Of a DNA stretch of 54,747 nucleotides, positions 34,768 through 42,910 are shown piece after piece. The notes under the pieces are model-generated. The model was not told where the DNA came from, ran no database searches, and was given only the letters and a program-made list of their open reading frames with translations. Numbering within the stretch: position 1 is the first letter of the stretch; each line of letters opens with the position of its first letter. The position numbers were made by a program, and so were the translations under genes. The stretch spans positions 1 to 54,747 of the forward strand of contig JAFIFA010000200.1 of assembly GCA_020832225.1 (NCBI GenBank). The letters are read 5' to 3'. The stretch is from Balneolaceae bacterium. Lineage in GTDB: Bacteria > Bacteroidota > Rhodothermia > Balneolales > Balneolaceae.

Positions 34768-35947
34768 TAACAACGAAGTTGTTTTAGTAGCCGCCAAAAG
34801 AACCGCCTGCGGAAAGGCCAACAAAGGCTCCCTCCGTTTTACTCGTCCCGATTCACTGATGGGTGAAATCATCAAAGATCTATTAAAGCACGCTCCTGCG
34901 GTTAAACCAGAGATGGTGGATGACGTCATCGTAGGCTGTGCCTTTCCCGAAGGGTCGCAGGGGATGAATCTTGCACGGCAGGCAGTATTTCTGGGAGGGC
35001 TGCCCGACTCGGTTCCGGGGATGACCATCAACCGGTTCTGCTCGTCGGGTTTGCAGACGATAGCCATGGCTGCGGAGAGGATCATGGCGGGTGGTGCGGA
35101 GGTGATCATTGCCGGTGGGGTTGAGAGCATGAGCCAGGTGCCGATGGGCGGGGTTTCATTTCAACCGAATCCCGATCTGGCTGATCAGCGTCCGGAGGTC
35201 TATATCAACATGGGGCTGACGGCAGAGAATGTGGCGGACAAATATGGTGTGAGCCGGGAAGATCAGGATCAGTTTGCATTCAATAGCCATCAAAAGGCGA
35301 TTAAAGCGTGGGAAGAGGGGTACTTTGATGAGCAGATCACACCGGTTGAGGTGGTTCACAAGTATGTAACCGCTGACGGCGAAGTGGAAGAGAATAAATT
35401 TTCCTTTGTAAAGGATGAAGGTCCTCGCAAGGATACCAATATGGAAGCACTCGGCGGACTGCGCGCCGTGTTCAAAACAGGCGGTACCGTCACAGCCGGA
35501 AACTCCTCACAAATGAATGATGCTGCTGCAGGCGTACTGGTGATGAGCCGCAAAAAAGCGGATGAGTTGGGCCTGAAGCCGATCGCTCGGTATCTCGGTT
35601 TTGCAGTGGGCGGAGTTGCACCGGAAATTATGGGAATCGGTCCCGTTGAAGCGATCCCGAAAGTATTGAAACAGACCGGCCTGAAGCTGAATGATATCGA
35701 CTTGGTAGAACTGAACGAAGCGTTCGCTGCGCAGGCGCTGGCCGTTATTAGTGAAGCGGGGCTTGATCCCGAAAAAGTGAATATCAACGGAGGTGCGATC
35801 GCGATGGGTCACCCACTCGGCTGTACCGGCGCCAAACTCACCACACAGATCCTACACGACCTCCACAGGCTCGATAAACGCTACGGCATGGTAACGATGT
35901 GTATTGGTGGTGGTATGGGCGCTGCGGGGGTTTTTGAAAAGCTATAG
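34739..35947 (+). CDS. fadA: Acetyl-CoA acyltransferase (3-ketoacyl-CoA thiolase)
   Basis: 402 residues from ATG 34739. The nucleophile Cys is in [18 protein letters not shown]; the His is in [16 protein letters not shown]; the second Cys is in [14 protein letters not shown]. It cleaves 3-ketoacyl-CoA, the last step of beta-oxidation, as partner of FadN. The first nine residues (MTQDSRLKT) derive from the repeat, after which the typical [15 protein letters not shown] begins. An in-frame ATG at 34673 lies within the four-helix gene and is unlikely. No native ATG can be reconstructed upstream, so the gene now depends on the element's start codon. Confidence 0.93.
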   Translation: MTQDSRLKTNNNEVVLVAAKRTACGKANKGSLRFTRPDSLMGEIIKDLLKHAPAVKPEMVDDVIVGCAFPEGSQGMNLARQAVFLGGLPDSVPGMTINRFCSSGLQTIAMAAERIMAGGAEVIIAGGVESMSQVPMGGVSFQPNPDLADQRPEVYINMGLTAENVADKYGVSREDQDQFAFNSHQKAIKAWEEGYFDEQITPVEVVHKYVTADGEVEENKFSFVKDEGPRKDTNMEALGGLRAVFKTGGTVTAGNSSQMNDAAAGVLVMSRKKADELGLKPIARYLGFAVGGVAPEIMGIGPVEAIPKVLKQTGLKLNDIDLVELNEAFAAQALAVISEAGLDPEKVNINGGAIAMGHPLGCTGAKLTTQILHDLHRLDKRYGMVTMCIGGGMGAAGVFEKL

Positions 35948-36078
35948 AAATGAGTCTTGAGTCCTGAGTCTTGAGAAGGACCCGGGTGTAACTATAAATT
36001 CATGCTAAGGCTTTCGATTATTGGTTAATTTTAAAAAGTAGAAAAAACTCACGACTCACGACTCAAATCTCAAGACTA
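35945..36078. repeat. GACTCA-family inverted-repeat element 4 (fadA/SDR junction), partly worn
   Basis: 134 bp. Left arm TAGAAATGAGTCTTGAGTCC then TGAGTCTTGAG, in register with the others but TAGAAA replaces TAGTCN. Right arm CTCACGACTCACGACTCAAA then TCTCAAGACTA, one unit altered. Removal with one TA gives CTATAATAATATGTTC: a TAA stop for fadA and the SDR ATG three bases further on. Confidence 0.85.
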
Positions 36079-36083
36079 ATAAT

Positions 36084-36935
36084 ATGTTCAAAGAAGACAC
36101 CCTAAAAAACGAAGTCATCCTCATTACCGGCGGTGGAAGTGGCCTTGGGCTCTCCATGGCGAAGAAGTTTGCTGAGCTGGGGGCGGATATTGCCATATGC
36201 GGGCGGACCGAAAAAAAATTAAAGGATGCCACAGAGGTACTGAAAGAACATGGAGCGAAGGTCAGGTACTACGCTTGTGACGTGCGTGAGTATGAGGCTG
36301 TGGGGGAGATGTTCGAAGCAATCATCAAAGATTTTGGGAAAATAACAGGCCTTGTAAATAATGCAGCGGGTAACTTTTTGAGTGCCTCTGAGGATCTTTC
36401 ACCCGGCGGGTTTAAGGCGATCGTTGATATCGTGTTGCACGGGAGCTTTAACTGTACGCACCATTTTGGTAATCATCTCATCAAGCAGAAAGAGAAGGGG
36501 AATATTCTAAATATCGTAACCACCTATGCTGAGGATGCCGGTTCGGCGTTTGTGCTGCCATCCGCCTGCTCCAAGGCCGGTGTGCTGGCGATGACCCGTT
36601 CACTTGCTTATGAATGGGGAACCTACGGAATTCGAGTCAATGCCATCGCTCCGGGGCCATTCCCAACTGAGGGTGCATGGACACGTCTTTTCCCAACCAA
36701 AAAGTTTGAAAAGAAATACATTGAACGAATCCCTGCAGCCCGCTATGGCGAACGCGAAGAACTGGCCAATCTTGCCGCATTCCTGATGAGTGATATGGCC
36801 CCCTACATTACCGGAGAAACCGTAACAATCGACGGCGGGGAGAAACTTTCCGGTGGTCAGTTCAACTTCATCGACTCGGTGATGTCGCGCGGGAAGCTTA
36901 AAATGGCGTTTAAGATGTTGAAGATGAAGGGTTGA
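36084..36935 (+). CDS. SDR oxidoreductase, 2,4-dienoyl-CoA reductase-like
   Basis: 283 residues. The N-terminal NADP motif is VILITGGGSGLGLSMAKKFA, with the NNAAGNF sequence characteristic of 2,4-dienoyl-CoA reductases. The usual YxxxK is not present; the matching site reads SACSKAGVLAMTRSLA, with Lys but no Tyr, as in the dienoyl-CoA reductase group. It likely reduces double bases left from polyunsaturated acyl-CoA, matching its place at the end of the fad operon. The last 14 residues are encoded by a 41-bp sequence that is repeated 596 bases downstream. Confidence 0.87.
   Translation: MFKEDTLKNEVILITGGGSGLGLSMAKKFAELGADIAICGRTEKKLKDATEVLKEHGAKVRYYACDVREYEAVGEMFEAIIKDFGKITGLVNNAAGNFLSASEDLSPGGFKAIVDIVLHGSFNCTHHFGNHLIKQKEKGNILNIVTTYAEDAGSAFVLPSACSKAGVLAMTRSLAYEWGTYGIRVNAIAPGPFPTEGAWTRLFPTKKFEKKYIERIPAARYGEREELANLAAFLMSDMAPYITGETVTIDGGEKLSGGQFNFIDSVMSRGKLKMAFKMLKMKG
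36891..36931 (+). repeat. 41-bp direct repeat, copy 1 (3' end of the SDR gene)
   Basis: Begins GGGAAGCTTAAAATGGCGTT and ends AAGATGAAGGG. Identical to 37487-37527. Codes for the last residues of the SDR, followed by GGT TGA. Confidence 0.92.
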
Positions 36936-36977
36936 TAAATGCGGGACTAAATATCTTAAAGTGACAGGTAGCTATCA

Positions 36978-37334
36978 CTATTCGGCCGGTCTGATGTTCT
37001 TCAGTTCAACTTTTGGAAATGTTACCAACCAACCTCTGGCTGTATTTTCACCGGTCAACTTAACATCTGCAATTACTTCAATCCTATTTTCGCTATCAGG
37101 AAATAGGGTTGAAAAATCCTCCCGGTTACCGGGTACGCCATAGGTGGTATCTGCCGTTTCAAACAACATACCCAGTCCATCTAATGCAGGGGATCCACCC
37201 CAAACAAGAGTACCATTCTGATCTTTTAGTACAGATTCATGAGCATCCGTTCCACAAGAGTAGAGAGCAAGTGAAGACAGAATGAATAGAGAGATGGTGA
37301 AAAATATTGGCTTGTAATGATTTACGTTCGACAT
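36978..37334 (-). CDS. Small lipoprotein of unknown function
   Basis: 118 residues. N-terminal ISLFILSSLALYSCGTD is a lipoprotein signal with Cys at the end of the lipobox. The remainder (VLKDQNGTLVWGGSPALDGL, ENRIEVIADVKLTGENTARG) looks like a small beta-rich domain with no family recognised. It lies alone between the two copies of the 41-bp repeat and points against the fad operon, so it was probably gained with that segment. Confidence 0.68.
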   Translation of the reverse strand: MSNVNHYKPIFFTISLFILSSLALYSCGTDAHESVLKDQNGTLVWGGSPALDGLGMLFETADTTYGVPGNREDFSTLFPDSENRIEVIADVKLTGENTARGWLVTFPKVELKNIRPAE

Positions 37335-37486
37335 CAGTTTGTTAGATTTAGGTAAAATGATATATCTATCTTATTCTACACTCACTGACCGTCCTATACC
37401 TATCTCTTTATCCGGGATTATATAAAATCAGGAATAAGGTATGTTTCGCTAAATGTAGTATTGGTTCGAGTGGCGAATCAATGCAA

Positions 37487-37527
37487 GGGAAGCTTAAAAT
37501 GGCGTTTAAGATGTTGAAGATGAAGGG
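37487..37527 (+). repeat. 41-bp direct repeat, copy 2
   Basis: Exact copy of the SDR gene 3' end (36891-36931), here followed by GTAG, which would also give an in-frame stop. The bases upstream are not SDR sequence, so this is an isolated fragment. Together the copies bracket about 555 bp with a lipoprotein gene. Confidence 0.92.
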
Positions 37528-37549
37528 GTAGTTTAGCCTGACAATGAGT

Positions 37550-38392
37550 TTAGCGGAGCAGCTTTTTAATCTTGTCAGTGATTAAAGCAGAGCGGTAGGC
37601 CGTATATGGTGTGAAGAGCGTGTCAGATTTCATCCGGATCGACTTAAAGAACTGCTGAAGCGACCAAACGGCTGTTCCGGCGGGATCGGAACTATATTCA
37701 CGGACAATCTGATGTCCCTTGTCACTTTTATGGAGAAAACGCATGTTGCCACTCAAGACGTCCGTTTCGCAAACCATCGATCTTCCGGCAAACACTCTTC
37801 GGTGAAGCGGTTTCTCAGATCCCATAAAGAACTGAAAAGAAGCGAGAGAAGAGTCGTCGAAACGGAGTGTAATCGATAGCCCGGTATCTGAACCGGAGAT
37901 TTGAATTGGTTTTGCTTCGGCATGATGAAGATTTCCACCTATCCAATTGACGGCCAGGGCAACCTCATCACTCCAGTTTCTGAAAAGTTGATCACTGTCC
38001 GGTTTTCCCTGTACCAGTGCCGATTCTCTTCGAACCTGAATATGCTCGATTTTTCCAATTTCGCTCCGTATTCGGCTGCCGGAAAGGTTGAGTGATGGCC
38101 AATGAGACATCTGTACCTGAACGCCAGCCTCCCTGGAGAGTTCATGGATCTTTTGGAGCTCTTCGGCGCGATCTTCAAGACGGGCTATATGAAATGTGTG
38201 AAAACCGGCACGGATGGCGCGGGTAAGTTCGGAGAGATCTCCGGGTTCGTGATCGATGAGAATAAGTGCATCTGCCTCACTTCTCTGAGGCAGCTCAGAC
38301 GAGATAACCACTTCCCTGACCTGACGAATCTGACGGAGATGCTTTTCCCAGGCTTTGGCACGCTCAATATCGCCGGAAATAGCTACGATCAT
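37550..38392 (-). CDS. Hypothetical protein, possibly a divergent Gfo/Idh-like fold
   Basis: 280 residues. The order of elements (alternating strand-helix at the N-terminus: MIVAISGDIERAKAWEKHLR, ADALILIDHEPGDLSELTRA, GFHTFHIARLEDRAEELQKI, VQVQMSHWPSLN; then a beta-rich C-terminal half) resembles a Gfo/Idh/MocA-type oxidoreductase. However, the GxGxxG nucleotide motif is missing and no catalytic EKP motif is visible, so it is probably not an active dehydrogenase of that family. No signal peptide. Function unknown. Confidence 0.6.
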   Translation of the reverse strand: MIVAISGDIERAKAWEKHLRQIRQVREVVISSELPQRSEADALILIDHEPGDLSELTRAIRAGFHTFHIARLEDRAEELQKIHELSREAGVQVQMSHWPSLNLSGSRIRSEIGKIEHIQVRRESALVQGKPDSDQLFRNWSDEVALAVNWIGGNLHHAEAKPIQISGSDTGLSITLRFDDSSLASFQFFMGSEKPLHRRVFAGRSMVCETDVLSGNMRFLHKSDKGHQIVREYSSDPAGTAVWSLQQFFKSIRMKSDTLFTPYTAYRSALITDKIKKLLR

Positions 38393-38459
38393 CCATCGAA
38401 AGTTAGTGTATGGTTTCAGAGAAGATGGCGAGCGGGGGAGAGGAATCCAAATGGAATTC

Positions 38460-38642
38460 CTAATCAGGCATAATCAACGCAAAAATAAAATAGAGCAGTA
38501 CCATTGTACCCCCGGAAACGAATCCAAGAATCACAAAGATGATGCGAATAATCGTGGAATCCATTCCGAAGTAGTTTGCGATTCCACCGCAAACACCAGC
38601 AATCATCTTGTCGGTGCGTGATTTTCTGAGCTTAGCCGGCAT
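38460..38642 (-). CDS. PspC-domain membrane protein
   Basis: 60 residues from ATG 38642, with AAGGA seven bases upstream; the frame also opens at a TTG 18 bases earlier. LRKSRTDKMIAGVCGGIANY is the PspC signature, then FGMDSTIIRIIFVILGFVSG and a transmembrane stretch (TMVLLYFIFALIMPD). Small PspC proteins sense or protect the inner membrane during stress. Single gene; a palindrome lies 32 bases upstream. Confidence 0.88.
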   Translation of the reverse strand: MPAKLRKSRTDKMIAGVCGGIANYFGMDSTIIRIIFVILGFVSGGTMVLLYFIFALIMPD

Positions 38643-38673
38643 AAATATGTCCTTATTCAATGTTGTCAGATAC

Positions 38674-38685
38674 CTGTTTAAACAG
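38674..38685. promoter_or_regulatory. Palindrome upstream of the PspC gene
   Basis: CTGTTTAAACAG, perfect 12-bp palindrome ahead of the PspC start. Possible operator. Confidence 0.35.
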
Positions 38686-38893
38686 ATACGTAAAGAAAAG
38701 AAGCAGGTTGCAAAGATGTTATAAAAAAAGTATCCGTCTTCTGAGAACTTGTGCTAAAAAGCTCTGAAGTTCACCTAAAGAGTCATCATTACTCTGATAA
38801 ACTCTGATAAAATTTTTACCACTTGCTGCTTCTTTTCTTGCAGGTCGATTAATTCTGCAGATGAACGGTTTAAAGATAGAGAATTGCGGCTAT

Positions 38894-38928
38894 AAAAAAA
38901 GGCGAAGCTTCATGAGAAACTTCGCCTT
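38894..38928 (-). terminator. Terminator after the M56 gene
   Basis: On the minus strand AAGGCGAAG pairs with CTTCGCCTT, then T7. 52 bases after the stop. Confidence 0.88.
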
Positions 38929-38980
38929 CTACCGTAAGCTATGGCTCAGCTTATGGGTTAAAAGTCATCTGAGGTGAGGA

Positions 38981-40726
38981 TTAGTTGCCACCATATCCGG
39001 TAATCGTCAACATAGCCGGTTCTGCTGGTGTAGAAGTTGGAGCCGAAGTTTGTTCACCACTTGCCAGTCTGAACAAAATCGGGATAGAGTATTGAACCCG
39101 AACCGGTCGCCCGCGCTGCATACCGGGACGGAATTCTGCTTCGCTCACAACGCGAAGTGCTTCTTCATCGGCACCGCCACCTATACCACGGATGATCTGC
39201 GGGTTTTCTACCTGCCCCTCTTCATTCACAATAAACTGGACATAGACACGCCCTTCAATACCCGCCCTTCGGGCCATCTCCGGATAGCGTATTTTCTGTT
39301 GAAGAGTCTGCAGGCCGCCAATCAGCTCCGGCATATCCTCTACCACCACAAAGTAGTCTTCAGCAGGCTCATCATTGGAGATATCAACCTGGATATCCTG
39401 TCGTTCCAGACCCATTGTTTCCAGAACGGTATTGTACGATTCAGGGTCTAGATTGGTATTTACGATGATGACACCTTTCTCCCCGCGCTCACCAAATCTA
39501 CTGGTAGCTGCTTCATTCTTTAGGATCTCGATCGATTTGATATGATCTGGTTGGAGATACTGAAGCTGTGACATTTTATTTTCATGGCGTTCAGCCTGGT
39601 CCTCTTCACTCAAAAAGATGACAATCTGATGATAACCGCGATCTCCGGATCTGTCGATGTCTGTCATGAGGTTAAGGTCCTCATCATCAAAAACGGTGTG
39701 GGTCTGCATGTCGGTGCAGGCCATTACGATCGCTGTTGAGAAGAAGATAGCGGCCAGAAGGGATAGACTACTCCGCCCCGGAATCGTTTTAAGGTGCTTT
39801 TTTTGAGAAATCATGGTGATCCTCTTTTTAAGGTTTGATGATTCCTGAGCCATATTAACGGAAAGTTCTTTGTCGATATTTGGCATGGGGATCAGCTCAA
39901 GCAGCAGAGAAGCGTACTTCTTGCGGGAAACTGAACTCTTTGCCAGCACGGCACTATCGCACCGAAGTTCACGATACTCAATCAGTTCAGTTCGGAGCTT
40001 ATGAACCAGCGGATGGTACCAAAAAATTGCCTGGGTAATTGTCACGACCATGTGTGAAAAGAAGTCGTTTTGGCGAATGTGTGTCAACTCATGACAGAGC
40101 GCCAGATTCATCTTCTCGGGCTCACTCTGCAGTTTAGATGGGAGTATCACTACCGGTTTTCGAAAACCGAAGGTGACGGGTACGACATCCTTTTCGATGA
40201 ATGCAATTTTTACAAGCTTGCCCAACTCGCCAAGCAGGCTTCTGTTCTCATCACTCAGACCGGGCAGATCGCTCACGGGCATGAGTTTGCATGAAGCCCT
40301 GAGGCGCATTAGCTGGACGCACTGTGCTACGAACCTGATCAGCGTAAGGAGTGCACCTCCGGCAATCAAGAGGAAAGCAAAGCCACTGAGCCAGGTGGTA
40401 AATGGAATTGCGGACTCCTCTGCAGGTTGCGAAAGACCGATCTCAATAGGTGAGGTCACGTAAAACACCTTCAGTGTGGCTTCAGATGCGGCAGGGATGA
40501 ATAGTCCCTGAGCGGCTTCGAGTGCAAGGAGCAGTAGAAAACCTGCCGGCAATGCTATGATGATGGCCAGCCTTGAGTGGTATTGGTATACCGGATGAAT
40601 GGAGTCATTCCATCGCAGAACCATCCAGATGAGTAACGCTGCAAGCGTCCAGATGGTTAGCGGAAGCCAGCCTGCTGAGAATAAGTTGCTTGCAAAATCG
40701 GCACTGCGAAAGAATAGCTGTTCCAT
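38981..40726 (-). CDS. BlaR1-like M56 metallopeptidase with TonB-type C-terminal domain
   Basis: 581 residues. Three or four N-terminal transmembrane spans (LPLTIWTLAALLIWMVL, LAIIIALPAGFLLLLALEAA, WLSGFAFLLIAGGALLTLIR), then the M56 zinc site HELTHIRQNDFF near residue 215. A later membrane segment (LLAAIFFSTAIVMAC) is followed by periplasmic SIEILKNEAATSRFGERGEK and VIIVNT, which resemble a TonB-receptor plug loop, and a TonB C-terminal domain (YPEMARRAGIEGRVYVQFIV to RPGMQRGRPVRVQYSIPILF). It likely senses an envelope signal and cleaves BlaI, encoded just upstream. TonB-dependent transport input is a reasonable guess. Confidence 0.88.
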   Translation of the reverse strand: MEQLFFRSADFASNLFSAGWLPLTIWTLAALLIWMVLRWNDSIHPVYQYHSRLAIIIALPAGFLLLLALEAAQGLFIPAASEATLKVFYVTSPIEIGLSQPAEESAIPFTTWLSGFAFLLIAGGALLTLIRFVAQCVQLMRLRASCKLMPVSDLPGLSDENRSLLGELGKLVKIAFIEKDVVPVTFGFRKPVVILPSKLQSEPEKMNLALCHELTHIRQNDFFSHMVVTITQAIFWYHPLVHKLRTELIEYRELRCDSAVLAKSSVSRKKYASLLLELIPMPNIDKELSVNMAQESSNLKKRITMISQKKHLKTIPGRSSLSLLAAIFFSTAIVMACTDMQTHTVFDDEDLNLMTDIDRSGDRGYHQIVIFLSEEDQAERHENKMSQLQYLQPDHIKSIEILKNEAATSRFGERGEKGVIIVNTNLDPESYNTVLETMGLERQDIQVDISNDEPAEDYFVVVEDMPELIGGLQTLQQKIRYPEMARRAGIEGRVYVQFIVNEEGQVENPQIIRGIGGGADEEALRVVSEAEFRPGMQRGRPVRVQYSIPILFRLASGEQTSAPTSTPAEPAMLTITGYGGN

Positions 40727-40729
40727 CGT

Positions 40730-41107
40730 TTAATCCTCGATTCCGTCAATCATCTTTTTGATCTCTTTCCGCTCGTCATCAGAAAGCTTTTCGTTCTGAA
40801 CCAGGGCCTGCACCAGATCCTTGGGTGAACCATGAAACACTTTATCCACGAGGCGGTCAACGAGATTGTATCGGACATCTTCAGGCTTAATTGCGGCACT
40901 GTAGATATAGCTAAGACCTTCTTTTCTGTATTTCAGATATTTCTTATCAGCCAGATTTTTCATCACCGTCATTACGGTGGTGTAGGCTACTTTTCGATCC
41001 TTCAGGATCAGCTCGCGAACTTCGGCTACGGATGCCTCTCCAAGGCTCCAGACGTGGTTGAGCACTTCCATTTCTGTTTCTCCGAGCGGTGTGAGTGATT
41101 TTCTCAT
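40730..41107 (-). CDS. BlaI/MecI-family transcriptional repressor
   Basis: 125 residues. Winged-helix DNA-binding domain (LTPLGETEMEVLNHVWSLGE, VAEVRELILKDRKVAYTTVM, TVMKNLADKKYLKYRKEG) and a C-terminal dimerisation helix. BlaI repressors bind dyad operators and are cleaved by their M56 partner. It is the first gene of the pair; the M56 gene starts three bases after its stop. Two palindromes in its leader are likely autoregulatory operators. No beta-lactamase is in the window, so its targets are other genes. Confidence 0.93.
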   Translation of the reverse strand: MRKSLTPLGETEMEVLNHVWSLGEASVAEVRELILKDRKVAYTTVMTVMKNLADKKYLKYRKEGLSYIYSAAIKPEDVRYNLVDRLVDKVFHGSPKDLVQALVQNEKLSDDERKEIKKMIDGIED

Positions 41108-41126
41108 TTGTTGTCCTTCTATTTGG

Positions 41127-41142
41127 TTAATGACGTCATTAA
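41127..41142. promoter_or_regulatory. Candidate BlaI operator 1
   Basis: TTAATGACGTCATTAA, a perfect 16-bp palindrome 20 bases upstream of blaI-like start. Confidence 0.5.
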
Positions 41143-41161
41143 ACAGTAATTGAATATTCAG

Positions 41162-41177
41162 TACTAATTACTTAGTA
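41162..41177. promoter_or_regulatory. Candidate BlaI operator 2
   Basis: TACTAA, four bases, TTAGTA: a dyad 35 bases above the first palindrome, in the shared divergent region of the repressor and photolyase genes. Confidence 0.45.
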
Positions 41178-41281
41178 AAATAGATAAATGTCAAGCCAAT
41201 ACTACAACTTTAATATTAACTATACGGGCGTTACCGGAACGTCTCGTTTTTAAAAACAATTCTGTTCGAAAAAGGAGACAG

Positions 41282-42844
41282 ATGCCAAGACCTTATTTAA
41301 CAAAAATCGATCAGGTTCTGAAGAAAAAAAATCCTTCAGACTACTCAGAGGTTGTTTTTATTCTCCACGATCAGCTGAACCTGAAGGCGTGGCCCGGCCG
41401 AATTCGTAAAGAGAAGCCGCTGCTTATTTTCATGGAGAGCCGTGAAAAGGGGAGCGAGCTGCCACACCATAAAATAAAGGCAACCCTGGTATTGAGCTCC
41501 ATGAGGCACTTCGCCCTTGAGTGTCATGAAGCCGGATTCCCCGTTCTTTATCACTCTACCAACGGACATTTCAACGACGGACTTGAAGAGCTTCTTGAGG
41601 GGTTTGATGGTACCTTTATATATATGACTCCCTCTGAGTGGGACAGTCGGGAACGGATTCGTTCTTTCGCTGATCAGTTTGGCGGGCAGAGCCGTGAACT
41701 TCCAAACGGATTCTTCCTGGCTGATGCCGAGAAGTGGAAAGAGAAGATTGAGCCGGGCTATCGAATGGAGTATTTCTATCGTGAGATGAGACGGCAGACC
41801 GGCTACCTGATGGATGGAGATAAACCGGAGGGAGGAGAGTGGAACTACGACGATCAGAACCGGGAATCCCTGCCAAAAGATCATCCCCTGCCCGAAATAT
41901 CCGTGCCCGAACAGTATGAGATCACCAAGGAGGTGATGGAGATGGTGGAGGCGTACTTTCCCGATAGTTTCGGAAAGCTGGATGGCTTTCGCTATGCGGT
42001 AACAAGGAGTGATGCACTCTCGCTTTTGGACGACTTTATTGAGAATCGAATGGATGAATTTGGCCCCTATGAAGACGCTCTGAAAATGGGAAATCACCGG
42101 CTGTTTCACTCACAGCTTTCGCTCTACCTGAACAACGGACTTTTGCTTCCTGGTGAAGTGTGTGATAGAGCCATTCATGCCTATCATGACGGGAGTGCAC
42201 GGCTAAATTCGGTCGAAGGGTTTATCAGGCAGATCATCGGCTGGCGGGAGTATATCCGGATCTACTATGAGGCGATGATGCCTGAGGTGAGGGATGCAAA
42301 CCACTTTGGATTTACGAAAAAGCTACCCGAACTCTACTGGACCGGCAAAACGAAGATGACCTGTATGGAGCAGAGCGTTAAGCCGGTATTGGAGGAGGCC
42401 TACTCTCACCACATTCAGAGATTGATGATTCTGAGCAACTTCAGCAACCTCACCGAAACCGATCCGCGAGAGCTGAACCGTTGGTTTCATCTTGCCTATG
42501 CGGATGCATACGAATGGGTTGAGCTGCCAAATGTTTTGGGAATGAGCACATTTGCTGATGGGGGTGTGCTGGCTTCCAAGCCCTACATATCGAACGGTAA
42601 CTACATCAACAAGATGAGCGACTACTGCCGCAACTGCAGCTACAGTGTTACCAAAAAGACGGGCGAAAAAGCCTGTCCGTTTAACTACCTCTACTGGAAT
42701 TTCGTGGACAAGCAGCGCGAGACCTTTAACGACAGTGGAAGGGTCAATTTTATGGTCAATATGTTCGACAACAAAAAATCGGACGAAGAGAAGGAGAAGA
42801 TCCGCGAGTCGACAGAGAATTTTTTGGCAGAGCTGAAGAGGTGA
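41282..42844 (+). CDS. Cryptochrome/photolyase-related protein (FeS-BCP type)
   Basis: 520 residues, the usual length. AAGGAGA precedes the start. The N-terminal region (VVFILHDQLNLKAWP) is the antenna-side fold; the flavin-binding helical domain has EGFIRQIIGWREYIRIYYEA and LSNFSNLTETDPRELNRWFH; a Cys cluster YCRNCSYSVTKKTGEKACPF binds the [4Fe-4S] centre of PhrB-type (6-4) photolyases. It repairs UV-damaged DNA or senses light. Divergent from the BlaI pair; the dCTP-deaminase-like gene follows 66 bases later. Confidence 0.92.
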   Translation: MPRPYLTKIDQVLKKKNPSDYSEVVFILHDQLNLKAWPGRIRKEKPLLIFMESREKGSELPHHKIKATLVLSSMRHFALECHEAGFPVLYHSTNGHFNDGLEELLEGFDGTFIYMTPSEWDSRERIRSFADQFGGQSRELPNGFFLADAEKWKEKIEPGYRMEYFYREMRRQTGYLMDGDKPEGGEWNYDDQNRESLPKDHPLPEISVPEQYEITKEVMEMVEAYFPDSFGKLDGFRYAVTRSDALSLLDDFIENRMDEFGPYEDALKMGNHRLFHSQLSLYLNNGLLLPGEVCDRAIHAYHDGSARLNSVEGFIRQIIGWREYIRIYYEAMMPEVRDANHFGFTKKLPELYWTGKTKMTCMEQSVKPVLEEAYSHHIQRLMILSNFSNLTETDPRELNRWFHLAYADAYEWVELPNVLGMSTFADGGVLASKPYISNGNYINKMSDYCRNCSYSVTKKTGEKACPFNYLYWNFVDKQRETFNDSGRVNFMVNMFDNKKSDEEKEKIRESTENFLAELKR

Positions 42845-42910
42845 GTCTCTTGTTCAGAAATTAAAGACATAAATTGTTAACTTCGCTCTTCATTAAAAAT
42901 TAGATGCGGA

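Larger units (their letters stand above)
38661..38980. other. Intergenic region with 12-bp inverted repeats
   Basis: 320 bases between the PspC and M56 genes, no ORF. GAAAAGAAGCAG (38695-38706) is the exact complement of CTGCTTCTTTTC (38826-38837); 119 bases lie between them. A 10-bp tandem ACTCTGATAA occurs twice near 38793-38812. The M56 terminator is at 38894-38928. The inverted repeats could form a long-range stem or be the arms of an old insertion. Confidence 0.5.
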
